A stretch of DNA of 64,000 nucleotides, taken from Antennarius striatus (lineage: Eukaryota > Chordata > Actinopteri > Lophiiformes > Antennariidae). The position numbers and the translations under genes were made by a program. Location: positions 17,985,001-18,049,000 of the forward strand of contig NC_090784.1 of assembly GCF_040054535.1 (NCBI RefSeq), written 5' to 3'. This document shows positions 1-37,693 of this stretch, piece by piece; within the stretch, counting starts at the first letter, position 1; the number at the start of each line of letters is the position of its first letter. The notes beneath the pieces were generated by a model, which searched no databases, was not told the DNA's origin, and was given only the letters and a program-made list of their open reading frames with translations.

Positions 1-3000
1 CACCAATATGCATATGCCTTCACACAGTCAAGAAGATGAATGCATGCAGCAAACAGCTAAATCTCCTATTGGGATGAATATTCCCTCTCTTTCCCTTCTT
101 TGCATACACACAGAGTGAGTCAGGGCGTGTGTGTATTTTTGCTTTTATGTGTTTCACAGTGGTGCCAGCATGCAGAGTGACTTACAGCAGGGTGCAGAAT
201 GAAAGCGATCTAGGGGGGCTGGAAGCAGTTTTTTTTGTGCCCAGCTTAGACAAGACTAGCTCTGCTCGGCCTCCTCGGTGCTTCAGCTCCCTGCAGACTA
301 ACACCCGGTTGCTACAAGGACTCAGCCGTGTACTACTACAAGAGTCGAGCGCACACAGCAGCCAGACACACAGTTCTCACAGATTAAACACGGAAATAAC
401 TTGACACTGTTTGCTCTCCATTTCAGCCTGACCGTGTCTATTTCCCTGACTGCTTCTGTCTTTTACTACCAGGTCATATCGGATTCCTTTCTTTCTGTCT
501 TTCTCTCCCCTGCATACGTAGAAGATGTAAAAATCATCACTCGGCTACAAAGGTCTTGCATCAAATTATTATACATTTTATGCATGTAATATCACAAGTA
601 AAAGTATTAATTACTCAAAGGAAGACCCTTCAAGAGAATTAAATTTCATATCAAGAGCATAACCTCTTGATATGTACAAAAAAGGGTACAAAAAAAACCA
701 TGCCTTATCAATTATTAAAATAATCAGTAAAAAACGAAAGTCATTAAAATGTTGAATAATAGGCTTTAAACTCGCAAAGAGCAACAAGAAAGTGAATCTT
801 TAGGGAAGTTTGAAGTTCAGTTCATTGAAATGGTGAATATTTCATATATTGTGCTCATGTTGGATATTGGCTTAAGTACTTGAATCATCAGTGGCAGAGA
901 AAGAATAGATGTGAGGCACTTGAAATAAAAGCCTTAGAGATAAGTACAAATGTTGTCATTGGTGATAGGGTGTAACATTCTGTAATAAAGAGAGATTAAC
1001 TGCTAAAATAATCATGGGCAGCCAGACAGCACAGAATGTACCCAATATATTTTATAACCTACGCCAAGGAGATAATGTTTTCGCTGGCATTGGTTTGTAC
1101 GTCTCTCTGGATTACTCAAAAAGTTAGGGAAGGATTTTGATTACGTTTTTGGGAGAGGACATTAGATTTCTTTGGTGACCCACAACATCAGGAAGGATTT
1201 ATAGGAGGATTTGTGACACTTAGAAGAGTTTTACTTCTAACTTTGTGGATAACGCCTACAACACAAAAATTAAACAAGGTGCTCAAAAGATCTGGTGCTG
1301 TTCTGGATTTAGTGATGTTTGATGAATGTTTAATCCTATAGAAATTAGCGGCTATAAGGCACTGTGGTGCAGTGGGTGTTGCCTCACAGCAAGAAGGTTC
1401 TGGGTTTGTTTCCTCTCTGTGTGGAGTTTGTATGTTCTCCCCGTGTCTGCGTTGGGTCTCTCAGGGTTCTCCAGCTTCCCACCTCCAAAAGCATGCAATT
1501 TAGTTGAATTGGTCTCACCAAATTGTCCCTAGGTGTGAGCATGAACATGCATAGCTGTTTGTCTTTTTTTGTGGCCCTGTGGTGAGCTGGCATCTCATCT
1601 GGGGTGTACCCCACCTTTCATCTGTATCTAGCTGAGATAGGCTGCAGCAGACCTGTGGCCGACAATGCAGTGAAGCGGTTGTAGTCAAGACAACTGAGAT
1701 TATCTTGTCTTCAAGAAGACGGATGGATATTTTTTAAATACTCCTCAACCTATGAATAAAATTGATTCCAAGAGGCTTCGTAAGCTGAATTGTTTATAAG
1801 TCATTATTTATTAAATTTCAATCTATATTTGCCATTTGGGGTCATTTAATTTCCATTACGACTCTAAATATGAAAGTACTATTCCCTAAGACTTACCAGA
1901 AATAATTACAGGACATAAAAACAACACATAAACAAAGTAAAACTGCAGTACTGTAATGTAATGAATTTTATCTTCAGGGGTGTAGGGGTTAATCCAAGCT
2001 TTAAGCCACTGAGGTATTCCACCACACCTATTTAAATGATGTACTGATGCACTTGTAATCAAAAGTTCAAAATGCCACTTTATGTTTGATTTCCAGTTAA
2101 CTCAATCATTAGTGAACATCAAATAGCAAAACATTCTGAGTTCTGCGTTCAGCGGTTAATGCTTCCGGGCAGAAACCTAACCTAGCCAATATTGGTTCGT
2201 TCATCATTTGGGGCCTACAGGAGAACAACCCCATCAATTAATAAAAAAAATATAAAATGACAGGCAGGTTGTGACAGAGTTTTCTTACAGGTAGTCTGTA
2301 ATCTACATTGCTGGCTCTAACTTTCAACCTGACCTGAATCGTTGGCACTCTCGATGTTCACGAGCGTCCCCACGCTCATAAATGCATTGTGGGTTGGTTC
2401 TCTTCTCAAACGTTTGCAGAGATGTGGATTATAGAAGGACAAATTTTTGCAGATGGCGTGTTGACAGGAAAGCCGAAAAAGACCACATGAAATCCAACAT
2501 CAGCGCAAATTGTTCACTTAGTCTGAGATTTGCAGAGTTATTTTGACATGATGTGAAATCTTAATCAATGGGGCGTTAATGTTACGCTGCTACACTTGCG
2601 GCAGAAAGGGGAAGTACAGCAGTCGGACATGGTGGCGAGTGGTTGTTTGTATCTATGAATGTTCGTAAATCGGATGTTTGTATCTTGAGTACTAGCTGTA
2701 TCTTCAAGTGTTACTGAGCTAGATCCAGAGGAATAACAACACTGAAATGTCATTTTAACCAGATCCATAACAATGTGAGTACAAATTCTGGTTAAGGACG
2801 TCATAATAAGGAGTCATATTATGAAACTATGTTCTTTAGGTGTGTAATGGGGAAAATTGAGTTTTAGTTATTTGTTTATTCACCTATCAATTTATTTATT
2901 GATTTTAGACTTGATGAACAATTCAACAGCATTGCATTCTGCTTGATGCGTTTTTCAGAGTTTATTCCATAGTGGTGCTTCCAGAACGTGTGCTAATCAT

Positions 3001-3459
3001 TCTGTACAGTATGAAGTTCACTTTTTTTTTGTTGACTGCAACGTAACTAGTTGTCAAAAAAAAGGTAGTGGATAAAAACTGCAATATCATACAGGAGGAC
3101 AGTGTTTGTCTTCTAAATGCACTGCCTTGCTGTCCTTTTCACTCTATCCTGCCCTGCATCTCCACTTCTACAGAAACACTTTCCAATCTCTTCTCTCTGT
3201 ATTCAATTTTGTACTTTTACTATCCCATCATGCCCAGCCTATTCCCTCTGCCTATTTTTTTCTTTCAATTTCATTCAACTTCTACTCCCCCCTTCTTATC
3301 CCTCCGCCCCCTCTTTGGACTATAGATACTACAATCTTCCCTTTCTAATGCTGTCAATAGCTTTCAATAACAATGAAATAGCACTGGGTCCATCCCATCA
3401 TTGATTAAGGCACGGCCTCAGTTAGGATCTTTTTCATCATTACAACAATCTGCTTCTTG
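1..3459. other. upstream of grik5, no gene seen
   Basis: AT-rich, with the SINE copy at about 1.35-1.73 kb and a pyrimidine-rich stretch at 3110-3330. Short open frames here lack splice context or family resemblance. Confidence 0.6.
1347..1728 (+). mobile_element. tRNA-derived-type SINE copy (common teleost dispersed repeat)
   Basis: Contains the stock phrases of a very widespread fish repeat: a box-A/B-like head (TGGTGCAGTGGGTGTTGCC), CACAGCAAGAAGGTTCTGGG, GTATGTTCTCCCCGTGTCTG and the tail GGGGTGTACCCCACC followed by GCTGAGATAGGCTGCAGCAG. Moderately diverged, plus orientation. Assigned from memory of the repeat, not by search. Confidence 0.6.
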
Positions 3460-3591
3460 GTAATAGCCAATCAGACGGCTCCTGTGAAATGCAGCGCTGC
3501 CATGATAGGTTCCCTATTGTTTTGATTGACCGCACCTGAGGGCTCGCCACTTTGGCTGAGCTCGATCAATACGCCATTACTCTTCCGCAAG
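3460..3591 (+). other. grik5: probable grik5 5' non-coding exon (5' boundary unknown)
   Basis: A GC-richer patch in AT-rich surroundings ends in a strong donor, CGCAAG|GTAAGC at 3591/3592. It lies about 1.6 kb upstream of a good acceptor (tctcctacag at 5158) that opens the exon carrying the grik5 ATG. I infer a spliced 5' UTR; transcript data would be needed to confirm it and to place the start. Confidence 0.35.
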
Positions 3592-5158
3592 GTAAGCGCA
3601 CACACCCGTTTATGTCCTGGAATAAACACACAGGTTTGGGATGCCTCACATACGCTTAGGTGAAGATTTAATTAACAAAGCTAATGCTGGTGTGGTGGAA
3701 CAACAGCAGCAGACAAAAAAATGGAGTAGTCTGCAGCACGAAACACAGCAGTTTGACAGCAGTGGGCCTTTGTGATATCACTCTGATGTTAAGAATAATC
3801 AGCTGCTGCATCGCGGGTTTCTGTTGTACATGTAGGCCATTATACACACACGCACACACACATACACACACGGCAACAACATAGAAGACATTATTCTATC
3901 TTGTGTGAACACATACAGCCCTGCCTCTGCTCCACGCAGAGGTCCAGTAACAATAATGAGATGAAAACAGCCAACTTCACAGTATAGCACATGCTGTTAA
4001 TGTTGGAAAATGTCACATGCCTGTGCACACATTTCCCCCCTGATGACACACCAATCAATGGATTGTGAGCTAGGTTGAACATGACAGAAAGAAAATGGGC
4101 ATCAGCAAAGAGATAGAAGGAATAGAAACTGAAAAAAAAAAAAAACCTCCATATACGAGATGAGAGATTTAAATGTTTTAGATTTTATGAGCTTCAGACA
4201 TCAAAGTTCTCAAAGGGAAATGACTGTAAAACAAAAGGAATCCGGATGTAAGTCAAAGGAATGTTTATTCAACCCAAGCCGCCCATGCACTTGTCAAGGT
4301 CAAAGGTCAGCTTCCCCCAGCTCCTCCAGCTTTCACTTGTTTCAGCCACAAGGGTCAATTGAGGGCTGTGAACCGATCCTCTCATCTGTCTTTCATGCCT
4401 GTGTCAGACTCACAGCAGCTCACATGATGATGTCAACAGCCCCCACCACCATCATCAACAACAACCCTCCCCCAGCAACAGCGCCTGTTCATCAAGCAAC
4501 ACATCTTCTCCTCACCTCTGTTTCCACCCATCCCTTCATCTCTCCATCTTTTCACATCCTCCCTTGGCAGGTTGTCAGTTAGGAGTCGGCTTTGTCATCC
4601 TTGAGAATGCTGCAAAGCCCAGCTGAGTTTAGCTTTGTATGCTTTTTTTTGTTCGCGTGTGCCTTTTAGAGGTGGGGGTGAGGGTTATGTTATGGAAAAC
4701 TTCAAAAAGTGTGTGCAGGCGTGGGAGCTTGTTTTGCTGAATGGTTGCCGTTGCAGACAACGTGGTTGTCTTTATACTTGTGTGTCTCTCTGTTTGTGTG
4801 TATTTAACCTTTGTAGAATGTAGGGTGTCTTTTGTTTATACATATGCGCGTGTGTTTGTATATCGTAGATGTGTACATAAAGCGATGTGTGAGCCTACTG
4901 CTGTGATGCTGCCTTTGAACTGCTAGAGACATGAGCTATGTTCAAGGCTGAATCCCATAGATGTTCTGTAGGAGGCTTTAACAGGGATGTGTATTTGTAT
5001 TTTATCAGACAGGCTGTATCCATGGAGCCGCGCTTACGTCTGCATTACCACAGTGAACATCTGCTTAGAAATATAATGTCAAATCACAGATGCTTTTGCT
5101 CCATAGAAATGCAGCAAAGCAAGTGGAAGATAAGCTGTGTGTCCCCCGTCTCCTACAG
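3592..5158. other. probable grik5 5' UTR intron, no gene seen
   Basis: Holds a CA-rich patch (3842-3870), an A-run at 4131-4145 and TG-rich sequence around 4780-4870. The open frame at 4160-4582 is low-complexity Pro/Ser/Thr and has no family features. Confidence 0.45.
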
Positions 5159-5208
5159 GTGGTGGTACAGGCAGCCAGCAGACCGTTCTCCATGAGGAGC
5201 AGTAGAAG
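5159..5208 (+). other. grik5: probable grik5 5' UTR segment before the start codon
   Basis: The sequence gtcccccgtctcctacag just upstream is a good polypyrimidine tract and acceptor. If used, the first coding exon runs 5159-5320 with 50 bases of 5' UTR. The ATG at 5195 inside this segment is followed by an in-frame TAG at 5204, so it would make only a three-codon upstream ORF. Confidence 0.4.
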
Positions 5209-30139
<24,931 letters not shown>

Positions 30140-33100
30140 GTCCAGGAGCAGGTGAGAGGACGGCCAGAGTGGTGGTGGTGGTGGTTTTAGGGGTGGTGGT
30201 GGTGGTGGGGGCGTTCGTGGTGTCACTGACGAACTTTTGTGCTGCTGAGAGAGAGAACACTTCGTTTCCAAAGGTGAAATTTATCGACGTACAAATGAGG
30301 GGAGAGGAGGAGAAACAAAAAGTCCACACAGTCGGCTGATGGAGAACGAGACGACTTTTACAAGGTGAATAAACGGGGGAAAACGTTCCTCCAGTTGAGC
30401 GTGAGGCCTACAGATAAAGAACTGGCAACAAAGCAAACTGAGATGATTGGATAAACCTGAATTCCACATGACGTGATGATGTCCACTGGATGATTCTTCT
30501 GTCTTTACTTCCCATCTCGCCTCACCCATACATCCGTGTGCCGCTGGTTTTCTTCCACAGACACTTTCCTGGAAGCCCATCCATGTCCCACTCTAGTACA
30601 GTAACGCCTTGTTGGAGGACAAACTCTATCCGTATGTGATTTAAAACTAAAAGCGACTAAAAGACTTCAGCAAATGATTTCCTGTTGTTTTTAATTTTGT
30701 CTTGTTTTGTTACAATTGTTAAAAATGGGAATTAAACAGAAACTATATGTGACAGTATGGTGGATTGTAAAATTCAAAGAAAACTGATTAAAGCTAATCG
30801 TGTTTTGTGTCCCTCCCGGCACCCCCAGCAGCTGAAAGCATTTAATAACATGGATATTATTGGGAAGGAGGATGAAACAACTTCCAGACAATGTAAACAG
30901 TAGCATTTGGCCTGCCTTTCCTTACACTGCGTGCCTGTGTGTGTGTGTGTATCTGAAACAAATTGTACTTCCTGTAAGTGTGTGTCTTAACTACTCAAAA
31001 GCGAGGAGAAACACGTAACCAGCAACAGCAGCTTTCTCCGAATGTGTAATAATCAGACAGCCATGAAAGAAAGAGAGAGAGAAGAAAACTCTTTGAAATG
31101 TGAAATTGATGTCAGTCGTTATCCTGGATAAACGCTCTCCAAGCTTTACTTTTTTTTTTTTCTATTTCTTTTTTTTTTTTTAATCTCTTTTCACACGGCA
31201 TGAAATAGATAGAAAGACCAAGAGAGAGTCCAGATAGACGAGAACCAAAGCTGCTCTCATCTGTTAATTCTGGGCATCTTTTAATGGGTTTGTGAATGTG
31301 CCAACTTTAGCTGCAACTTCTTTTCCTTCTTTCTGTCTAACAGACAGACTTGGCCGTTAGCGACAGAGGCTCCTGCCAGAGTAAAAGCCTCAACACATCC
31401 CTGTCAATACCGTCTCGAGCTCTAATTACTCCCTTTGCAGTTGGGGACTCGATCACAGGGGAGGGGGTTGAAAACAGACAGACGTGCTAATAAATATATT
31501 TAGAAGAAACACACGCTTGTCACTCTGCTAGGAAAATAATCTGGTGTCTCTTAATTGTGATGTTAATGTGTGGAGCAACTATTGATACCACTGCAAGGTT
31601 TTTTTTAGTTTTTAAAAAAAAAAATCCACAGCCTTTAATCATAATTGTTTGTATTTGCAAACTTTTATCATATTAATACTAGTGGTTATTCAAAGCATGC
31701 CATAGAGATTTCCATCAACGTGGGATTAAAACTGAGATGCACAAACTGGTTTTATTGATCAGATCACAAGGCAGTGGCCATGGAAGTAGAGCGGACCGTC
31801 TGAGAAGGTCAATCTCTCGACCTTCCACTCTGGCTGCGTGTCTCGCCTGAAAGTAATCACTAATCGCTCCTGATCAATGGCTTCTTGTTTTGCCAGCATT
31901 TGTGATCGCCGAACCAATTAGTGAATGAAGGTGATGTAAATGAAATGTTTAAGCGGGTCACATTCTGTATCTTACCGTCAATAAATTCACTGAAACAACT
32001 AAAACTACAAGCAGGAGCCAAAGCGTAATGTAGATGTACCATAAATCTAATTCCCCCCCGCTACAAAACAACAGCAATTTGCTACAAAAAAGTTTCAAAA
32101 TAAAAGCATGAGCCCAATTAGCTACAGGCAGGAAAGGAAAGTAAGAAAATAACAACAGTAGCTTGGATCTGTTGACAAAGAAAAAAAAAAAAGGAAGCAA
32201 TATCACCGTCTTCGTTAAGTCTCCTTCATTTTATGCACCATTACCCCAATCATTGCTTGTTTGTGGGGAGATGAATCATCTTATCAGTCCAAACTGAATT
32301 AAGTGGTTGCTTCTAGTGATGTCCACACTCACAAGAGAGACAGATCAGATTTCTGTGCAGATTTCAGCTACAATCCACTTATTAATATGTGTGTGTAAGG
32401 TTACGTTACGTGATACCTTTATAGTTTAATCAAACCTACTCAGAATTCTGTGTTCTCTTCTTTATTAAATGGCCCCTTTCAGAAGTCAACACAACAATTT
32501 CATTATTTGGTCATTCTCAGTTTGTATGGTTTTTTTTTTTTTTTTTTGTTATATGACATTTTCACAAGATGAATTTGCATATTTTGCACTCCAGGTCATC
32601 AACTCATCAGTGCTCATTGAAGCGGTTGCTGTGGCTCCTCCAGAGTGACTCACTACTGACTGAACTGCGGGGCATTTTGACACAATCTTAGTTGTAGTTA
32701 GAATTCTTGTATGCAGAAGTCTTTTCAAAAATCTAGTCTGTGCATGGAAATCCCACCTTCTTGCTCAGTGTTTGCTTGTTTGTCTTTTTTAATATATTTA
32801 TTACATGAATGTAATGCTTTTCAGCAGCTGATTAATATTTCGTGATCGTGTTTCCTGCCTCTTCAACGCTTTAGTGTTATTTTTGCCTTTTTACTCTGGG
32901 TTTATTCTTTAATTCCCCAATTTGACCCACAGTTTTTGTCTCTTGACGACACCTTCTCCTCCAACACACAAAATCACCACATCCACATCCACAGTATAAA
33001 ATTCAAAATGTGCAATATGGAAAATCATCAGTTCAGGTCTTTATATTTCTGCTGGGGACAAAATACGACTATTGTTGTTGAGGTAAACACTGCAGTATTG

Positions 33101-33271
33101 TGAAAAATGATGCATCTCTCAGATAGGTGTGTCGACAACGTTGTGCTCCAGATAATGAATGATAACATCGTGTGTTCTCTCATTCTGAATAACTATCGTT
33201 AACAGAAGCAGACCTGGATCTGGATGTGTCTTGTTGTGTTTGTTTCCATCTGTTTGGGACGCTTATAAGGC

Positions 33272-33272
<1 letters not shown>

Positions 33273-33338
<66 letters not shown>
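33273..33338. repeat. (AC)33 microsatellite
   Basis: In the inferred grik5 3' UTR. Confidence 0.97.
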
Positions 33339-33340
<2 letters not shown>

Positions 33341-33890
33341 TAAAGTAGAGACTGCCACAGTATTTTCATTTCTGATGTCCTTGTTGTCTAAAAGCTGTCT
33401 ATTTTTTGATGTCCTCTTTGGCTGTGTGTGTGTGTGAAACATTGTTTTTGACGGCACCATGGCCGCAGACAGCTTTAAACCACCGCCGAAAGCATGCATT
33501 AGCTGTAAAGTGTCACTGCTGGGATGGAAGAGGAAGGTACATCCCATAAAAAGCCAAAAATAGTGTCAGTATAACAACAAAAGGAACGGGAGGGTCACAA
33601 AACAAATCAAGTGGGGTGTCAGAATGGTCACTCCACAAAACAATCCTTTTGTTTACTTTTATGTTGTTTCTTTGGTATTTTTTCATATTTCTATACTAGT
33701 GCTCTATGGATTATGAAAATGGACGATGAATATTATGATTAAATTGTTATTCCTATTGAAGAGCAAGAGATTCTGCAATTGTGATTGTCGGTGAAGGGGT
33801 GTGGGATGGGAGGTGTGGAGGTGACGGTGCAATGTTGTTTAGAAAGATTGCCCTGTTGTTCAAACCTATAGACACACAAATGTCTTTTGG

Positions 33891-33896
33891 AATAAA
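33891..33896 (+). promoter_or_regulatory. candidate grik5 polyadenylation signal AATAAA
   Basis: AATAAA followed within 30-60 bases by a T/GT-rich downstream element (TGTGTTCAGTTTTTTG). It is the best-placed signal before the opposite-strand gene at 37.5 kb. Confidence 0.4.
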
Positions 33897-33920
33897 CATG
33901 TTCAACCTGTCCCACAGTGA

Positions 33921-36900
33921 CATGTGTTCAGTTTTTTGTTTTGTTTTTCTTTGTTAGCTTGTTTTAGTGTACAATGTTTGAACAGGCCTTTTTCAATCTA
34001 CCCACCCCTATTAAAAAAAACACACACACGACAGGTGGAGAAGAAAAAAATTCAGCTGCTAGGAAACCACGGCCGGTGAGTCCAGGTTTCTGGAGCAACC
34101 TGTGAATCAGGAAATACAACTCTAAACAAGATGTTATGCCAATCCATCAGGAGGAGGATTACTGCTATAATCAAAGATAAAGGTGGCCAAACAAATTACT
34201 GATGGTTTAAAGTTTTCATCCTCCAGTTGTGTCTGAGAAATTGTGGTGGTTCTGTTTTTTTTTTGTTGTGAAGGAGGTCAGTAATTAGGTTGTGGGTTCA
34301 AATCCATGTAAAGACCTAGAACTTTGCTTTCTTTTCCCTCTTGCTTTCCCGGCTTCCGCCGACCGCTGAAAATACGCAATACTGGTGATTTAAAGAAGAC
34401 AAGAGGCAGGAATGTGAGGATTAATGGTTGTTTTTGGAACGAACGAAAGCATCAGATCTGATTTATCTCACAAGCATTATACAGATTGCACACAAACCAT
34501 CATGTAACGTCTTGAGTGATGTATGCATGCATCTTTTCATAAATCAAACCTCACTGCATGCATAGACTGCTAATTCCACATAAAGGATTCTAAAACTGAG
34601 CACTTTTCTGCCCAAAAGTCTCAAATGAAACAAAGTGAGAGAAAGACCACACTGTGTCCTCATCATGACATGCAGATTTAGGGGAAGTTCTTCCAGAACT
34701 GCTCCTCTCCGCCCCAACTTTAAATTGCATTTGTTTCCTCCTCTAGTGAAACTTTCTGAAAATTTGTATTTGTATCTGTATTATGCACATTTCTGACAAT
34801 GCTTTATTGCATTATTTTCATACTTTGCATATAATATGTGACTATTAGCATCACCATCTCTGGCTACTGAACAACTCTAATTTTGTGTTTTTTCTTTCCG
34901 GTTTGGCTAATGAGCTGAGAGACAATTTTACCTCAGTAGCTTGATTTGTCCTCTGTTCTGTTGATTACATCCAAAGTGATTGTTAATTAAAACATGTTGA
35001 CCTGAAGGAAGAAATTCTGAAAGACAATCATGATTGCCCCGTTAAAACTGAAGTGTAACGACATTTTACATTCACTTATTGTTAATGAATCCCATATAAA
35101 TAAGAGCCAGCATCACTCCACACACTATTAGAACAAATCAGTGAGCTGCTTTGCTTTCATTATAAAAATTTTAGTTTTAAATCAACTCAGAGCTCATCGC
35201 TGTATATAGTATCTAAAAGACAGACCAGTATTTTTAATTGAACTGAAAGAAACACAGAGATATGAAAATAGTGCGTGGCTCTTTAGAAATAGTGAAGAGG
35301 TTTTACAAGAGGAACTTGCAAACAGGATATCTGACAGGAGAAATTTCTTCTTGTAAAAGAAATTTCTACTTGGACAGATTTAGAAAAATTACTGTGTGTA
35401 GGGCTCTCATACTTCGCTGTGAGAGAGAACCCCACTTTATAGTCCTATATTACAATTCTTACAAATGGTCTGGTGAGAATTCATCAAGGAATTCTCTCCA
35501 GATTATTTTTTAGAATTTAACTGTGTGGATTAATTTTAGCAATTGTTTAATGGCTTTTGTAAATTTGCTCAAATGTTTTGGATTTAGCCCTAGAATTGCC
35601 TGCAGGGATGTCGTTAACTGGCAAGCTGTAGCCAGCACGCACCTTTCTTTTGCCCCACATTGCAATCAACACAGCAGACGACTTCAGCAACAGTTCTATC
35701 TACTGTGTTTTGTTCTCTTAAGCTCTGTTAGGTAAACTTTATACAGCACCAAAGGGAAAATCACCCTCCTCCAGACTCTCCTCTCTTACAGTCACTGCTT
35801 CTCAGTAGTTAATAACATTGCCCCAGCCATCCCTGCTCTTAATTAATTATGCTTTAAATCAAACCACAAACAGTGGCCTAAATCATTCCTTATTTTGCTT
35901 GGTAGACATGACATTAATAGAACAGCTAATGTTGATTTAGACTTGCAGTCAATAATCTTAATTAGATGGTGGCTGATGCATTTATGTATTAAAAAGTTTT
36001 GTAATGTTGTGATCAATACCGTTGTGTGATGCAGACAAGATATATCGTTTGAATATACTTTATTTTGACGAGCATGCTAACAGTTGGAATACTTAATCAT
36101 TCATAGCAGGCAGTGCGCAGCACAGAGTGACTGACAATGTAGTTGGCAGACCTTTGTATGTCGTCAGGAACACAAGCTACAAAGTTTGACATGTTGGCCA
36201 TCACTGACTTTTTTTTTTTTCCGAGGCAAAAGTGACCCCTGAATTTGGGTTTTGCCTCCAACATAATAGGATCAGACTGAGATCCTGAAGAGACGTTGTT
36301 GTGACTTATCAATCACAAGGTTAACCGCAGCCATTGGCATATCCCGTTTTAGTGTGTCTTCACTTATATAACATGAGCACACTTCACAAAATATGGAGAA
36401 AACAGCTTGAAACTTGAGCTTGAAGCCAAAAATTTGTTAGGTAACTGTTCACTGTGGTAATTAATCAATGAAAAGTCAAATATATTTAATTAGTTACATA
36501 TCATTCCTCAAGGAACCAAACTCCTCATATACAAAACTCAATAAAAATAAAGTACAACTTTATTTTACTGTGGACAAAGTGCGCAACCTGAGTAAATGTT
36601 TTTCACCTGTCTTTGACTGACGAATATTGAGGTTCTAAGAGAGTTAAAAGAAAGCAGAACCCCGAACTCACTGTTGGTTAATAATGTTGGCATTTGTCAA
36701 CCCATATATTGTTCTGTTTTAGTGTTATATGTTTATATTCATTGAAAAGAGAGGAAAAAAAACCCTTGTGTTATTCTATTACAGCAAAAGGTCAAGAAAT
36801 AAAGAAGTGAAAGTTCAGACAGGAAGACTGTATCTCTACATATTCTTCATATCAAAAGCACTTTCCTGCTGCTAGGCTGAAGTAGCTTCTCCTGATAGCC

Positions 36901-37500
36901 AAACCCTTGGAGAATGTCAAAGTTTAAATACACACTCAGTCTGTCATCATCCAGCTGTCATCGCCGTATGGAAGGAGCTGCAGCCCACCTCCACTTCAAC
37001 TCGGGCAGGCCTGGAGATCACAATTCCTCACATGAAGTCATCCTAACATCTCCATCACCTCTTCTGGATACTAATGGAGCCTGGATACCATTAGTATCCA
37101 GGCTCCACGGAGGTGAAGTCTACCTCATACCAAAACCATAATTCATTGGCTGGCTTCCCTTTGTGGTGTACTTCCTACCAGAGTGTATGTGACAAAGACT
37201 TTACTCTGGTTCACAATGAATCTTTTGTATGGTAACGTATTTCTTTTTTCTTATAACAAATTGTCAAAGCAATTACACTAAAAATTTTAATTTGGGAATG
37301 TAATAACTTGTTTTACTCCTGCAGTTATAATTCTGACTGGAGCGCATACCCATCTGCAGAAGAGACCAATGGCAGCCTGGTTCACAGCTTCTAATCTAAC
37401 TTTTATTGGGATGCAGGAGCTGCACAAACTGTAAAAATAGACATTGTTTTACATTGTGAAATAGGATTTCAATAAATGATGACACATGCAGCTTCTAATT
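33921..37500. other. intergenic between grik5 and the TIGIT-like gene (tail to tail)
   Basis: AT-rich, no gene recognised. Contains the overlapping hairpins at 37064-37106. Confidence 0.6.
37064..37106. repeat. two overlapping perfect hairpins
   Basis: Hairpin 1: CTGGATACTAATGG (37064-37077) pairs with 37088-37101. Hairpin 2: GGAGCCTGGATAC (37076-37088) pairs with 37094-37106 around a CATTA loop. They share bases, so only one can form at a time. Lies 450 bases past the end of the TIGIT-like gene. Confidence 0.9.
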
Positions 37501-37501
37501 T

Positions 37502-37507
37502 TTTATT
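37502..37507 (-). promoter_or_regulatory. polyadenylation signal of the TIGIT-like gene
   Basis: AATAAA on the minus strand about 52 bases after the stop codon, the right place for a short 3' UTR. Confidence 0.5.
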
Positions 37508-37558
37508 TTCCTTTGAAAGCACACAAAAAAGAACCAAAACATTACTTTATTATACATT

Positions 37559-37693
37559 TCATGTCTTTTGTGGCCTTAAAATTGCCACCGCGCTGTATGT
37601 GATGTCATCAGGGCGTGCAGTGTCTGTGTGTTTGCCTGTGGATGGTACAGCATCTCTGGATGGTTTGGGCTTGACGTCAGAGTAGACCACATC
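37559..37693 (-). CDS. TIGIT-like gene exon 6 (two ITIMs, stop)
   Basis: Acceptor cactaacacag; stop TGA at 37559-37561. Encodes 44 residues from DVVYSDVKPKP to the end LRPQKT. Y188 (codon 37684-37682) sits in V-V-Y-S-D-V and Y217 (codon 37597-37595) in I-T-Y-S-A-V, 29 residues apart. Confidence 0.82.
   Translation of the reverse strand, partial: DVVYSDVKPKPSRDAVPSTGKHTDTARPDDITYSAVAILRPQKT

Larger units (their letters stand above)
30140..33920 (+). other. grik5: grik5 3' UTR (inferred extent)
   Basis: No coding signal follows the stop. The stretch holds a TGG-rich run at 30171-30213, oligo-T tracts near 31150 and 32530, and a CA microsatellite at 33273-33338. The best polyadenylation signal is AATAAA at 33891, followed by a GT-rich region. 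Earlier AATAAA words at about 30365 and 31488 could give shorter forms. Confidence 0.4.

Noticed and set aside
4160-4582. 140-codon open frame rich in Ser, Pro and Thr
   Set aside because: Low complexity, no splice context, no family resemblance; lies in the probable 5' UTR intron.
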